Shown here: piece by piece, positions 43,122-56,820 of the stretch
Numbering within the stretch: the first letter of the stretch is position 1
How the letters are laid out: every line of letters starts with the position of its first letter
Source: Gentiana macrophylla
Taxonomy: Eukaryota; Streptophyta; Magnoliopsida; Gentianales; Gentianaceae
Assembly (NCBI GenBank): GCA_026214975.1
Contig: CM047808.1
Location: 60,972,583 to 61,036,582 of the forward strand
Length of the DNA stretch: 64,000 nucleotides
Reading direction: 5' to 3'
Made by a program: the position numbers and the translations under genes
Notes under the pieces: model-generated
The model's input: the letters and a program-made list of their open reading frames with translations, nothing else
Databases searched by the model: none
Told to the model about the DNA's origin: nothing

Positions 43122-44897
43122 TGTTAGAAACAAAATTTGACGTTTTGATGATGATTCATCTATATTTATTTAATTGTTTGTTTATACCCCTATTGATGAA
43201 GTGTTGAGACTAAATGTTATAATGAAAAGCTAAAAGATGTCCAGAATTGAATGTATAGGATTTATTAGAGTCTTGTTATTGTATAGGTTATATCAGACAA
43301 GCACCGTATTAGATACAGAGTCGTAAAACTAAAAATTGGAACTCAAACTAAAAACTGGAAGTGATAAAGATACTGAAAGTAATCTCAAGAACTGAAACTG
43401 AGAAGTACTCTAAACTGAAGAAGGTAAGTTCGCTATGAGACCAAACTCTGTTGGCTTATCTAGAAGTTGTAGGCTGAGGGAACAAACTCAGTTATGAAGG
43501 CTAAGGGACACAGACTCAGTTATGAAGATTGAAGAACCTAGGGGTCAAACTCAGTTTATGAAAACTAAAGCTTGGACTATAAGGTTAGAATTCAAGTAAG
43601 TCTATGATGTCTTGAACTGACTTTATAGAACTTGTATGAAGACCTAAGATACATAAGGACAATGATATCTTAGAAGATATGAATTTATATGGTGTACTTT
43701 AATCAAGTCAAGGAAGATCGATGAATACGGAGTACTAAGTTTTGAAGAAGAGTAAAAACTCGCTTAACTCTCTAAGAACTAAAAACTCAAATATACCCGA
43801 CTTAAAAACGACATACCACAAAACTCGGTTTCAAGTCAAGTCATCCAAGAACTAAAGAAAAATCGGAACGTTGGAAAGCAAGCATTCTTACTGGAAGAAT
43901 GTCTGACATGTTAGAAAGGACAACTGACATGTCTGACATATAATCGTTGATAGCCACAAGGATTCAAATTCAAAGATTTGAACGTTTGATCTCACAATAT
44001 AAATAGAGGACTTTGATCACACACAAAAGACATCAAGAATTAACAAGTTGCACAAGTATTTTATGTGATCAAAATTGGGTGAAGTAAATTGCTATCATTT
44101 CCAGCGAACAAGTTATCGATCTAAAAATCTTCTATGTGTTCAAGCTACAAAGATTTTTCAAGTTATCAACACTTTGAAGACCCACAAGCAAGAATCACTT
44201 ACTTGATTCTAAGCCCAACTTTGATTTTATCAATGGTTGAGACCGTGAAGCAATCAGGTCTAGGATTTTCCTAGGACAGTTGTTTTTGCACTCTGGGTAG
44301 ACTGTGTTTGTGGTGGAGCTGGAGAAGAGGCAATACAACCTCTACGGACCAAAGAAGTAGTTGCAGAGTAGCCATACTACATGTTCTATAGTTGCTTATA
44401 TAGTGAATCTAGGGATTAGTCGGGGACTATCGAGTTAGGACTTTGTAACCGATCCACCTCAAGAGTTATTGGGAAATTTTTCCTCCTACATCCTGGGAAG
44501 AGAGGACCCATGATTACACCACCTAGAACCTCTATAATTTCTTGCCTTACTTACTTTATTTACGCACTTTACTTACTAATATTTACATTCCAGTTATTGT
44601 GATTGGGAAAGCATTGTTCATCCAAGCATACAAACTGATTGATGCTCACACTGAACACAAGCTGAAGTTCACTAACTCGATTCACCTTCCAGTTTTTTCA
44701 TAGATACATCAAGATAATTTAAAAAGGCTAAAACTTAATCCACTGCAGGTTAACTCAGATTGAGCAAAACTCAGTTGACCTTTACTCAGCTTTGTTAGCT
44801 TAACTCCACACAAGTTCTTAATTGAACCTAGTTTTGTTCAAGTCTTAGTTTTTGGTGACAAGTTTATTCACCCCCTCTAACTTGTGTCACCTTTTCA
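43122..44897 (+). repeat. LTR of element D
   Basis: 1776 bp, TGTTAGAAACAAAATTTGACG...CACCTTTTCA. It separates a 3' half (left) from a 5' half (right), so both halves use it. No second copy in the window. Confidence 0.75.
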
Positions 44898-44903
44898 CGG
44901 GAT

Positions 44904-44916
44904 TGGTATCGAGTTG
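44904..44916 (+). promoter_or_regulatory. Primer binding site of element D
   Basis: TGGTATCGAGTTG, initiator-Met type, six bases after the LTR. Confidence 0.65.
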
Positions 44917-45002
44917 TGTTATTGTTCGATATTATCCTCTAGTTGATCTTCCGAAAAGCTCGCTTTTATGTTTTTGAAAACACAGTTTTTTAGATTTGCA
45001 TC

Positions 45003-46090
45003 ATGGACAACAATCACTATGATAGACAAATGCTTATGTGAAACTTGGATCATTTTGATGAATATAGAAGATGTTTGCAGGCATTCCTTGCTGCCACACA
45101 CGATGAGATGATGGTCGTTCTCACTGATGGACCAATACAGATCACTCATATGCAAATATAAGAAGGTGTTGTTCAAGTTAGAGTTCATAAACCCAAGAGT
45201 GAATAGAACAATGATGACAGAAAGAGAAACAACCTCAACAATGTAGCCATGGACATTATTCTCAAAACTTTGGACAGTAGCATGTAACTGAAAGTTAAAG
45301 ACTGCACAACTTCCAAAGAGATGTGGGAAAAACTACAGTTCGTATGTGAAGGAACTGACTCTATCAATGAAACCAAAATTCTTTTGGCCAAACAGAAGTT
45401 TTAATATTTCAAGATAAAACCTAGTGAAACCATTGAGCAAATGGAGACAAGATTCAGTGCAATTATGGACGAGCTAGCACTTCTCAAGATTGTCTACACC
45501 AAGAAAGAAATCAATGTTCGAATTTTAAAGGCTTTACCCGCATGTTGGAAAATGAAGGTCATGGCCATGGAAGAATAAAGAAAGCATAGAGAAGAGGATA
45601 CTTTCAAGATCTTATTGGACTTAAAGGCTTATGAATTTAGTGAAGATTTCACAGTGATCTCTGCAGCAATCAAAGCACTTGAAGCCCCAAAGACTACAGC
45701 TCTTGCAGCAGCTGATGATAACATGGGGACATCAACAAGTAACCTTCAACAACTGGATGACATGGAATAAAAAATGGCATTCATGATGAAAATAATTAGA
45801 AGAATGAAGAGTGGCCAGGAATACACTCAAAAGTATATCAAGAAGACTCCAAATAAGAAAGAGGAAACAAAGAGATAACATGAATACCTTTGTTTCAACT
45901 GCATGAAACTCAGGCATTTCAAAGCTGACTGTTTAGAACTGACCAACAAAAGAACTTAGCAGAGAATAACTAGTAGAAGAGCACTATTAGCTGGTGATGA
46001 ATCAGATTATAAAGCTGATATTAAAAAAGCTCTATCAGATGACACGGCTTTGATGGCACATATGGAAGACCAGTTTGAGGTATTTTAATC
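45003..46090 (+). pseudogene. Gag of element D, many stops
   Basis: Start ATG at 45003 (MDNNHYDRQMLM). Recognisable order: LDHFDEYRRCLQAFLAATHD, LKVKDCTTSKEMWEKLQFVC, KPSETIEQMETRFSAIMDEL, LKALPACWKMKVMAME, then the zinc knuckle CFNCMKLRHFKADC (C-x2-C-x4-H-x4-C) near 45890-45932. Internal stops occur about every 40-80 codons, several as TGG to TGA/TAG or CAA to TAA changes. SIRE-type gag. Confidence 0.75.
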
Positions 46091-47160
46091 TAACTCTAAG
46101 TACACCTCAGCACACACACTTCCACACAAAGTGCTTGTTCTTCAACAGCTGGTTCTAAGCCTAAGAACTCTTAATTAGAAGAAGCTCTTGATGCTTTGAT
46201 GAATCAAATGGTAATAATACAAGTTGTCTATGAATCACCCTAAGAAAAATAGTCCTAAATTTTAGAGATTGAAAGATTAAAAGCTTAATTGAACATTCAG
46301 AAGTTATTAAGAATCGACCTGCAGAGAATCAAAGATCGACTACTACTTGATGAAAGAAGAAGAATTGAATCTTTAGTTCACCAAGTTCTCAAGAATCGAT
46401 TCAAATCTGAAACCCCATGTGGTGATAGGGATCGGCCTAGGATTTGATACACAACAAACTTAAAAGGAAGGAACTAGTAAAGTCGGTGAACCTAGTGTCG
46501 AATCGGCATTAAGTTCAGTAGTGAACAAATTACTCAAACCGAGAAGCTTGCTAAAACATTTAAATCAATTCGAGAATGAATCAACCCAAAGGTCGACATC
46601 GCTTTTCTAAGAAGTCGATGCACTCAATAATAAAGGAAAATCTAAATGTAGATCACCAGTACCTTATAAAAACAATGATGGTAGATCAAATGCTAAATCT
46701 ACAAAAGCTAACCAAGCTAAGAACCAGAGAAAGTTCAATCAAGTTAAATCCATGAGTGTAAATCACTCAAGGAATAATAAACTCAGGGGGAAAGGCAGAT
46801 TATTTCCTTCTGATGATGATTGGAACTTCTCAGAACCTATTCCTAAAACTGTAAGGAACAGAGAACTTATCATAAGTCTCAGTCAAGGACTCAACCGAGA
46901 TCTCACCAATCCTCGAGACATAATTTAGTATAGACCTCAAGATGCATCTATTCACCATGTACAATGTAATGATGGTCACTACTCGCTTTTTAACAATCGA
47001 AGGCACTATGTAAATCAGTTTAAACCTAAAGACATGAGAGAGCATATAAGTAAGATACAATCCAGAGATAGGTACTATGGAAATGTAGCTACATATGATC
47101 ATAAGTGCCACAATTTCCAGAGGAGACCCTATGGAAACCTTCCAAATGATGTACTTACAA
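46091..47160 (+). pseudogene. Gag-protease linker of element D, degenerate
   Basis: Stop-rich in all frames, with short protein-like pieces (ERLKA, IDLQRIKDRLLLDERRRIES, HQVLKNRF). SIRE gag has a long extension here. No motif. Confidence 0.4.
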
Positions 47161-47641
47161 TTAACCCTTATGGACCCAAATCGAATAGGTACCTAAAACT
47201 CATTAATTAGTTTTGCAGGATATTTGGTTCTTTGACAGTGGTTGCTCTTGGCACATGACAATGAGCAAAGACCGTCGATTTGATTTTCATGCTAAAGATG
47301 GACTAAAATTAAATTTTGGTGGCAAAGACAAATCTGATCTTACAAGAGGCTATGGAACATTAATCAAGAATGGTTTGAAGATCAGAAACGTAGCATATGT
47401 TGAAGGACTCAACTACAACTTTCTCAAAACTAGTCATTTTTGTGACATAGGATACAGAGTCATATTTGACAAAGAGTTTTGCATTGTTATAAGCAAAAAT
47501 GCACACCAAGTCGTCCTAGCTGGCAGAAGAAAGGAAAATATGCACATTGTGGACTAGACCACAGCTGTTTTAGAAACTTGCCTACTTGTGCATACCAAAT
47601 CAGAAGTCAGTTGGCTATGGCATAAGAAACTGAGTCATCTT
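47161..47641 (+). pseudogene. Protease and pre-integrase start of element D, cut by element E
   Basis: Protease in 47213-47557: DIWFFDSGCSWHM with catalytic Asp at 47234, GGKDKSDLTRGYGTL, RNVAYVEGLNYNFL. After a stop, WHKKLSHL (47617-47640) is the beginning of the GAG pre-integrase motif. The remaining part is displaced by element E at 47642. Confidence 0.8.
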
Positions 47642-49351
47642 TGAAGGATGCAGGTTCTTAGATCTAAACGAATTAGATCTACGCGCAGCGGATGGATCAC
47701 GATTTATATATCAAAACACATAATTAAAGGACTTAAACTACTACAAGGGGGTTTAAGATCATGTTACCAATAACGGGAAGAGAAGCCTTGATCTTCCGAT
47801 GTGTTCTCCAAACGGCGGTTGGTGGACACCCTTCTTGATACATGAACCTCCTTGATATGCAACACCAAGAAAAACTCCAAGTTTTTCTTCCTCTAAAACC
47901 CTAGACAAGAAAAACAAAATTTTCTCTCTTTTTCTAAGGTGGTGGTCGAAATTTTTTGCCTTCCAATTTCCTTGGAATAACTCTCCTTTTATAGGAGAGT
48001 AAATCCTTAACCTCCAAGTTTCTAATTAATTAAATAATTAATTAAAAGAAATCACAATAAAGGATAATTCCATTTATAAAAGATTGTGATTAATCAATCA
48101 ATCAATTACAAATCAATTATCTTTTATTAATTAATCACTTACCAAGTAAATAATTAATCACACAAGAAAATCAATTCTTGCATTTTAAGAGGTAGGAGGC
48201 GCCACCTAGTAGGGTTTTAAGTCCACATAAAATGTCTTTTATGTGTATTATATTATTTAGCCCAACTAAATAATATCCATGCATATCAATTAATTAGCAC
48301 AGCCAATTAATTATCACTGAGGCCCAAATAACAAGAATATCATTCCGAATTACAGAAGCCACATCGGGGACCATGGACCTATAACCAGTAGCTCCAACAA
48401 TTAATTATTCATCGAATGCGAATAAGTACATTAATTATTAATTCCGGGATTACGCCACCATAAACCCAAATCGAACTCTACCAATTATAGATGTATACTT
48501 ATACTCAACCCATGTAGAGTAAATAAGCGTCCATTGATATAATCACTACATACGGATTAACCCTCCATAGACTGTCCATTCTGAGTGGGAAGTCTCCTTG
48601 AACCCGACTCAGAATATCTTATCCTTATTTACCATCAACCCCCTGATGATCAATTAGTACACATATCTGACTAGTAGCTAATTAGTCAAATCAACTCCCG
48701 GATCGATCACTTTCTCGGGGCTAACAAATAAGGGGATCGTCTCTCCACTTCCCACGGAAGGAATGGATTCCATGTCTGTGTAGATCGTAACTACTCACTC
48801 ATCGTGAGATAGTGCCAATGAGAAGTGGCTTGGAACACATATTGAAGTGAACCGTAATTAACACATCAAACACTACCCGAGACAAGCAAAGACCCTATGA
48901 TCACCTCAGATTAAGGTTGATCCATATATGATCATCTAATGATTTAATAAGATTCCTCGATTACGGAATTATATCGGGAAATTCAGATTAAATCGGTCCA
49001 TCTATATGAATGCCATCATATATAAATGCCCCACGTAGGTACCTCTACCGATAGTCCGGATAAGACTATCACACCCTAAAGTGTTCAGGCGCATTATTGG
49101 TGTTTTAATCAAGAGACCCTAAACTCGATTAAGTTCACCACGGACTAATCAGATTCAAGTATATCTCCACTAACTCAATCCTCACGTGTAATCCATACAC
49201 CGAGTTAAGTGGTTACATACAGATATATACTTAGGGTTTGCAAAGATGTATTACTTTACAAGCACAAAGCAAATAATTAAGGTGAGATAAATTCTGTCAT
49301 CCATTATTAAAAACAATTACACAAATTGTCTTTCGGGCACTTCACCTAACA
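47642..49351 (-). repeat. LTR 1 of element E
   Basis: 1710 bp, TGAAGGATGC...CACCTAACA, followed by the polypurine complement ATCTCCCACTTGC. Confidence 0.85.
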
Positions 49352-50334
49352 ATCTCCCACTTGCACGAAATGACAAGCAACGATTGTTTTTAGAGCACAC
49401 CCTTTCTCATCTTATTCACAACACTCTCTCACTTGCTCTAAAAGCAGATGAGACATATCTGTCAATGCCGTACTCTCCAAGCACTCGACTTGGTACACTA
49501 ATTAGTCACATGTGAACTGGGATCGATCACTTTCTTAGGGCTAACAAATAAGGGGACTGTCTCTCTACTTCCCGCAGGAAGGAATGGATTCCATGTCTCA
49601 GTGAAGATCGTAACTACTCACTCATCGTGAGATAGTGCCAATGAGAAGTGGCTTGGAACACATATTGAAGTGAACCGTAACTAACACATCAAACACTACC
49701 CGAGACAAGCGACACCACGTGATCACCTCAGGATTAAGGTTGATCCATATATGATCATCTAATGATTTAATAAGATTTCCTCGATTACGGAATTATATCG
49801 GGAAATTCAGATTAAATCGGTCCAGTCCTATATGAATGCCATCATATATAAATGCCCCACGTAGGTACCCTCTACCGATAGTCCGGATAAGACTATCACA
49901 CCCTAAAGTGTTCTGGGCGCATTATTGGTGTTTTAATCAAGAGACCCTAAACTCTGATTAAGTTCACCACAGACTAACAGTTCAAGTATATCTCCACTAA
50001 CTCAATCCTCACGTGTAATCCATACACTGAGTTAAGTGGTTACGTACAGATATACTTTGGGTTTGCAGCAGTGTATTACTTTACAAGCACAAAGCAAGTA
50101 ATTAAGGTGAGATAAATTCTGTCATCCATTATTAAAACAATTACACAAATTGTCTTTCGGGCACTACACCTAACAATCTCCCACTTGCACGAAATGACAA
50201 GCAACGATTGTTTTTAGAGCACACCCTTTCTCATCTTATTCACAACACTCTCCCACTTGCTCTAAAAGCAGATGAGACATATATGTCAATGCCGTACCCT
50301 CCAAGCACTCGACTTGGTACACTGATTAGTTAGG
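49352..50334 (-). repeat. Partial tandem duplication next to LTR 1
   Basis: 150 bp of internal sequence (49352-49501), then a second copy of the LTR end (49502-50175) and of the internal start (50176-50334). Period about 820 bp. The join is at 'ctaattagtca', which occurs in both LTR and internal sequence. Confidence 0.8.
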
Positions 50335-50560
50335 TTGTCGAATCGAGACGATCTTTAGGATTGAAACGTTGTCGGTCCTTCTAATCAGGTGGTACTCTCT
50401 ATGCTTTGGACCTCTAGTGACTGAGAAGATCCTTCTAAGCTATCTCTTCACTATTTTCACAATGAAGTGATATCGGCTCACTAGACTAGGAATCACTCCC
50501 AGATCAGGAAGGAAATTTTAAGCACTATGAGTAAACACTGAGCCCGAGATCAACTTAATG
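50180..50560 (-). pseudogene. RNase H remnant of element E
   Basis: Minus strand pieces REYHLIRRT and VSILKIVS correspond to the KYHLIR and DNLAD region of Copia RNase H. More decayed than in F. Same place just inside the 3' LTR. Confidence 0.5.
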
Positions 50561-53500
50561 ATCATCTTTAATCTGACTACAAGTCAGAATCAGTGTAGTC
50601 AACCATATTCAAGTTTGCACCTGAATATACAAGCATATGATTCCTCGTTATCTAAAGATACTTGAGGATGTACTAAACCGCTATTTATTGCTCGAATCCA
50701 AGATTCGATTGCAATTGACTCATGTTAAGCTGACTTGCCCTTATCCCAGAGAGACTCTATCCCATTTTCTCTTTATCCAAAGATTTGGAGAACCATTCCT
50801 GAGAGGTAGGGTAGGACTACTCTCGATGAATGCTGCAACCGTATATGCATTATCATCTTATTCAATAAGATTGGTGGGATAGCCAATGACTCATTCCTGT
50901 GAATTTGACCGAATTAAATTCTTAGAATATTGTCCAATTCTCTCATCCAGAGAATCTTGGCCTGTCAGTTTCCGACTTCAGATAGCACACACATGTTGTT
51001 TCCAACCGTTTCAGTGTTATCATTCATGAACACTAATACTACTACTTTACCAATATTGATATCCAGTCTACTAAAGACTTATCAATATTCTGGTCAAGTC
51101 CCCTATTTTAAAACATGTGACTTTAAATGACCGAGAGGTTCTCCTAAATCCACAAAGGACATAAGTCCCGGCAAATAACTTGCCATTTGTTCTAACCAAG
51201 ACCCTTCATTTCGAATGAATCTAGACTCCGCTTTCACGGCAAGAAAGTCTCAGGAATCACCCCTATTTTTCTACGCTTTCTAACGAAATCTAGCAATCTT
51301 GAGTGGTGAGAGAGTTCTGAGTCCGGTTAACTCTCTACTTTTAGGAATCACCCTGACAACTCAAATTTGTCTTTGAAAGTTAAACTTTCCTATTCATTCG
51401 ACTCTTTTAGGCGTAGATCCAATTACTCCCACTGGGCTGAGACACTCAGGTGGTTCTACAAGAGGTCGGCTGAGAGCCCGAGTACCAAAACTCCATTCAC
51501 AGGGATAAGGTTTTCGAACCAACCTCTCTGATCAGAATCCTATACAGCCCACAAAGAGCCACATGTTAGCAATCACCCCAGCAGACTATAAAGTCCACAC
51601 AACCATAATGGGTCAATGGTTAAACCATACTCCCATTGCGTTCTGGGTGGATTGACATTCTAATCTAGTAGTATTTATCAGTGTAATCACCAACAACCGA
51701 TGTTGGGCGTGGTCCGATTAAATCGAGATAGTAACTTCCTTTGGGTAACCAGTACTCCAAGGTCGAAGGCTGTTACTTATAGATTCTATCAAAAGCCTTG
51801 TGACAGTCCAACTGTCACTTTCTGATCTCAAGAATCTTACAACCAACCTTCCATCTTCTCATTAAGGCATTTCACGAACAAATAAAAAATATGAACGTAT
51901 CAAGAAAATCTCCATCCCTACCTTCAAGCATTAAATGCTAAATGCCTACATTTACGGAAGTGGTGTGAACCGAATTCACTCCTTATCCATAAATTCACTA
52001 GCATCTTCTAGGTAGACTTCTCGGTTTACATAATAATGTTAACCGTTATTTTGCAACCAATTATCTTAATCGAGTTTAGCGATTGTATTGTAGTACATCA
52101 ATAACTATATAGGGCAAGTCTATGGTTTCTTTCTCAATGAGAAACATTCCACTGTGAGGCGGTGAGCATCGGTCCCAAGACTATGCTAAAGCCTATTTAT
52201 GAGCATGGAATGGACTCTATTCTCTCTCGCTAAAATCGAGAGACTCCTCCTCGTATTCTTTTGATAAACTAAATCGCGTTTGAGTAGTTATCAGACAAAA
52301 TGTCACCACTCAAAAACTCCCACTAGCTTGTGTCTCTCACTAGACCAAGAAGGTCATGATGAACAAGCTATGTTACCCTTCAAATCTATTACCCTCTCCC
52401 GATTGAAAGGAAACTTAGTCATTGTTCCTTTGAGATAGTGTTCCTAGACTCGAGATAGGAATCACCCTTAGCCGATCGTCGAGTCTTATCTAGAGGATAT
52501 ATGCACTAATTAATAGATATTGAAGGGTCGTTTATCTTAATACGGAAACCTTTTACCTTTAATTGTTTTAGATGTGTTACACATATCTATTCAAATTTTT
52601 CTTAGTGTTTCGTCTTTATCAAACAAAAGTCCGAGTCACAGATTTGTACTACAAATGTCATCTTCACTTTGTTTAAGGCAACTGTAGTATCGAGATGAAA
52701 GTGAATCCATTTGTTTCAACGAATCTGTAAACGTAAAAATAAATTTTTCGTGATATTCAAGGATAGAATCCAAATTCATTTCCTTATATCACTCCCACTA
52801 TTATAGTGAAACAAGCGCCCATTGTTACTCAATTAATCGTTAATGCAAAGCTCTCTTGTTCTTCCAAAGAACTTAGCTCCCGAGTCGAGTTACTCGGTTA
52901 AGAAAGTTTCAAGGATTCATTGGTTAGTGATCCAAATCACTTTCCTTATCCTATACTTTCTTTAATTAATATTTCGGTTTAGCCTCAATCTTAGTATAGA
53001 TGATTAACACTTGTAGACATTCTTTCCCATTCTTGACTTTCCTTAAAAGGAAATAGTCTTGAACTAGCAGTTCGTTTGAGTAGACACAACTCGTGAGCTG
53101 TGGGATGTCTAATCAAAGCGTTACCCAGTGGGACTAATTTTCTAATAAATCAGAAAAACATAAGATAAAAGCTCCCACTAGTTTATCGGTGATTCTCCAA
53201 TTTTTCTATAAGATAATACCGTCTAACTAGCGACACTTTAATCGATGATTCTCCAATTTTTCTATTAGAAAATGTCTCGTGTAGACACTACACAATTAAA
53301 ATTCACTAGAAGAATTTTATCACCCCAATCATCTTTCAAACTAACTATGGTTGTCTCTCGCTCAACACGAGTGACAAAGAAGTGACATACTTATTTATTC
53401 GCCACTTAAGTCTTGAAGGCTCAAGAAAAATATCTCTTCCAAAAATTAATCGCATGTAAGATTAATAAGTACAACGTTCTAGTTACTTGCCACTTTTTAA

Positions 53501-55636
53501 TGAAGTCATTACTAGTCAATTTTACACTAGCAGCATCCTAGCACCCTGAGAGATATATAAATAGTTTGTAAATAAAATTGACAGAAAATAAATCCAAATC
53601 ACACACTACTAATAAATTTTAGGAACATAAACTAAGTACTTATAGTCTATCCTACTGCTTCCAAGGATTTAATCTAATGCCTCGATGCACGCCTTAGGGT
53701 AGGTCAAAGAGGTTTCGATTAATATTGAAGATCGATTGAGAATCGAACATCTCATTTGTGATCGTCAATCACCTTTCCTTTTTCAGCCAAGGTACTACCA
53801 AAAATACCCTTTTTATGAGTGTGACCTCATCGTCTCAGATTTTTAGGTAGACCCCGAGTGTGTCGCCGCCTTAGGGTCGGTCGGTGACCCGACGAGTACC
53901 CAAAATCCTATCCTTTCGGAGACCAAGCTTTGAATTTTGATAGCGGTGAAGGCCTTCCTTAGGGGGCCGAAATCAAAGCCGGCACGAGGCGTCACCATTC
54001 TCTCACGTTGCTTGTGTCAACAGTAGAGGCCGTGGGGTCGGTTGTCGCCTCTCCGCTCCCACTCAATATTTTGAAAAAGTGGTGGGTTTCTCGATCACGT
54101 TTTTTGGACTTGATGTTACATTAAGGAACAATAAATCATAGGCCCGAATGTTGTCGGTTATGTGGGCTAGCCCACCCGACCTATTCGTTAGAACATATGT
54201 GGCCGTCGGACGGGTCAAGGCTAGGAGAGTTCCGTTGAGCCGTTGTGGCTCTTCGGATGGCTCAAGATTGCGGCACTTCGTGCAAACGCCACACGTGGAG
54301 GTGAAGTCGATTGAGCCGTAGCTACTGTTGACCACCCAACCGTGGTTAAACCACTTTCGAACCTGTTTGCCCGTGATTATCCAATCCTTAAACATCAAAC
54401 ATTCACGTAAACACTACGGAACAAAAACGTAATCTCGTCTTAGGTAAGGCGGAATTCACCGAGAATCCAACACCTTAACCACGAGGTTTCGGGATTTTAC
54501 TCCTTCTGCTTTCGCAGAGTGGGATTCACCGAGAATCCATCACCCAACCTCGACGATTGAAAAAACCCATGTTCCTCGGTTTTTACCCAAATTAGTTTCT
54601 AATTAATATCAAACAATTAATTAAAACTAATTGCGTGTTTTATACATGCCTAACTAATTCCTCGAATTAATTTCTACATGTATGCATATGGAGTGGAATT
54701 CATGATATGATGCATGTCATGGCAATTTTCCGGTTCTACTCATACAATCTACACATGTATACTAGTGCGGAAAATAAACACCGAGATGGACCGTTGGCAC
54801 CCCCGTAACTAATCTATTCGAAAATAAATTAAAACCCTAATCTGCAGCTGTTAAGAATCTTTGACGATCGGCATATCAAACGAACTTGGATCGGGACGAA
54901 ACTTTCCAGATCTGATCTTCATTCTTCGGACTTCAAGATGGACGGTCGGATCGGAGCTTTGACTTGTCAATCTTCCTCAGTGAGCCGCCCAACTTGCTGC
55001 TGAAACAGACTCTTACAGAAGCGCGTCATATACTTCCCGAGGCCGATCGGGAATCAAGATGAATCCCGATCGTCCTGAAAATTTTATCTCACGTCAAAAA
55101 CTCCATGATTATCGATCGTACCGGTCGGATATTCGTTTCAACGGTCCAATACTTTCCAGAAAATCGAGGAAGTCACAGTTAGGGTTTCTGTGAATCCGGC
55201 GTTTTTCTGTTACAGCTGCCTCTTCTCATCAGCGAACGGACATCCAAACGGACTCTGATCGACCCCAAATTTTGCGGGATTGTTCATCAACTTCCAATAT
55301 TGATTCTGACCGGAGGGATCTTCGTTTTATAGGCTCAAACAACGGAAAAAAACGAAAAGACTAAACAGCTACTGTACAGATCTATTTTCTGGAAATTAAA
55401 CTTGCAATAAAAATAAATTACATAATTTCCTATACTCATGTAAACGAAATTTTCATCGTTTATATGAGTTTACAATAGATCTAACGGGTAAACAGTATCA
55501 ACCCCCAATCCATCTCTTCAACCATAACAATTTATCACTATCAATGCACAAAACAATAAATAAGATTTACCTACATGCAATTACACTCCTTTAAGTTGTT
55601 TAATTACGATTATGACTATATAAATCGTGGAACCTT
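50561..55636 (-). other. Internal region of element E copy 1, no intact gene
   Basis: No pol or gag domain assigned in 5 kb. GC-rich islands at 53690-54060 and 54110-54370, conserved with F and copy 2. The minus-strand frame at 54063-54398 (111 codons) is open but its F counterpart is not alike as protein, so it is probably not a gene. Another conserved GC-rich part lies next to the primer site (54880-55330). Confidence 0.5.
53690..54060 (-). other. GC-rich conserved island of element E copy 1
   Basis: Two copies of (CG)CCTTAGGGT(A/C)GGTC about 185 bp apart and a third variant CCTTAGGGGGCCGAAATC. Equivalent islands at 4125-4520 and 59520-59890. Confidence 0.6.
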
Positions 55637-55648
55637 GCTCTGATACCA
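55637..55648 (-). promoter_or_regulatory. Primer binding site of element E copy 1
   Basis: Plus strand GCTCTGATACCA, a perfect 12-base complement of the initiator-Met site, two bases from the LTR. Confidence 0.9.
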
Positions 55649-55650
55649 CA

Positions 55651-56820
55651 TGAAGGATGCAGGTTCTTAGATCTAAACGAATTAGATCTACGCGCAGCGG
55701 ATGGATCACGATTTATATATCAAAACACATAATTAAAGGACGTACTTAAACTACTACAAGGGGGTTTAAGATCATGTTACCAATAACGGGAAGATAAGCC
55801 TTGATCTTCCGATGTGTTCTCCAAACGGCGGTTGGTGGACACCCTTCTTGATACACTAACCTCTTTGATATGCAACACCAAGAAAAACTCCAAGTTTTTC
55901 TTCCTCTAAACTCCTGCATGCTAAAAACAAATTTTTCTCTCTTTTTCTAAGGTGGTGGTCAAATTTTTTTGCCTTCCAATTTCCTTGGAATAACTCTCCT
56001 TTTATAGGAGAGTAAATCATCAACCTCCAAGTTTCTAATTAATTAAATAAATAATTTAAAAAAAAACACAATAAAGGATAATTCCATTTATAAAAGATTG
56101 TGATTAATCAATCAATCAATTACAAATCAATTATCTTTTATTAATTAATCACTTACCAAGTAAATAATTAATCACACAAGAAAATCAATTCTTGCATTTT
56201 AAGAGGTAGGAGGCGCCACCTAGTAGGGTTTTAAGTCCACATAAAAGGTCTTTTATGTGTATTATATTATTTAGCCCAACTAAATAATATCCATGCATAT
56301 CAATTAATTAGCCCAAATTTAATTATCACTGAGGCCCAAATAACAAGAATATCATTCCAATTACGTGAAGCCACATCGGGGACCACGGACCTATAACCAA
56401 AGAGCTTTCCAATAATTAATTATTCATCGAATGTAATAAGTACATTAATTATTAATTCGGGATTACGCCACCATAAACCCAAATCGAACTCTACCAATTA
56501 TAGATGTATACTTATACTCAACCCATGTAGAGTAAATAAGCGTCCATTGATATAATCACTACATACGGATTAACCCTCCATAGATCGTCCCATTCTCGAG
56601 TGGGAAGTCTCCGTGAACCCGACTCGAATATCTTATCCTTATTTACCATCAACCCCTGATGATCAATTAGTACACATATCGACTAGTAGCTAATTAGTCA
56701 AATGTGAACTCCCGGGATCGATCACTTTCTTAGGGCTAACAAATAAGGTGATTGTCTCTCTACTTCCCGCAGAGGAAGGAATGGATTCCATGTCTGTGTA
56801 GATCAGAACTACTCACTCAT
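55651..56820 (-). repeat. LTR 2 of element E, truncated
   Basis: Same start as LTR 1; stops at 'actcactcat', where it joins internal sequence equal to 50947 onward. About 0.55 kb of LTR, the polypurine tract and 0.8 kb of internal sequence are missing. Confidence 0.85.

Larger units (their letters stand above)
31466..47641 (+). mobile_element. Element D: SIRE/Maximus-type Copia, tandem arrangement around one LTR
   Basis: From left to right: RNase H end, env-like region (split by element C), polypurine tract, LTR 43122-44897, primer site, gag, protease and the start of the pre-integrase domain, where element E cuts in at 47642. So the 3' half of one element and the 5' half of another share one LTR. 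LTR start TGTTAGAAACAAAATTTGACG and the extra coiled-coil region after pol are typical of SIRE/Maximus. All genes are degenerate. Confidence 0.75.

Noticed and set aside
54063..54398. Minus-strand frame of 111 codons with a CGVCTKC cluster, repeated at 59926-60229
   Set aside because: The repeat is only because the element is duplicated. The related F sequence (5080-5330) aligns as DNA but has stops and different residues, so a protein is unlikely.
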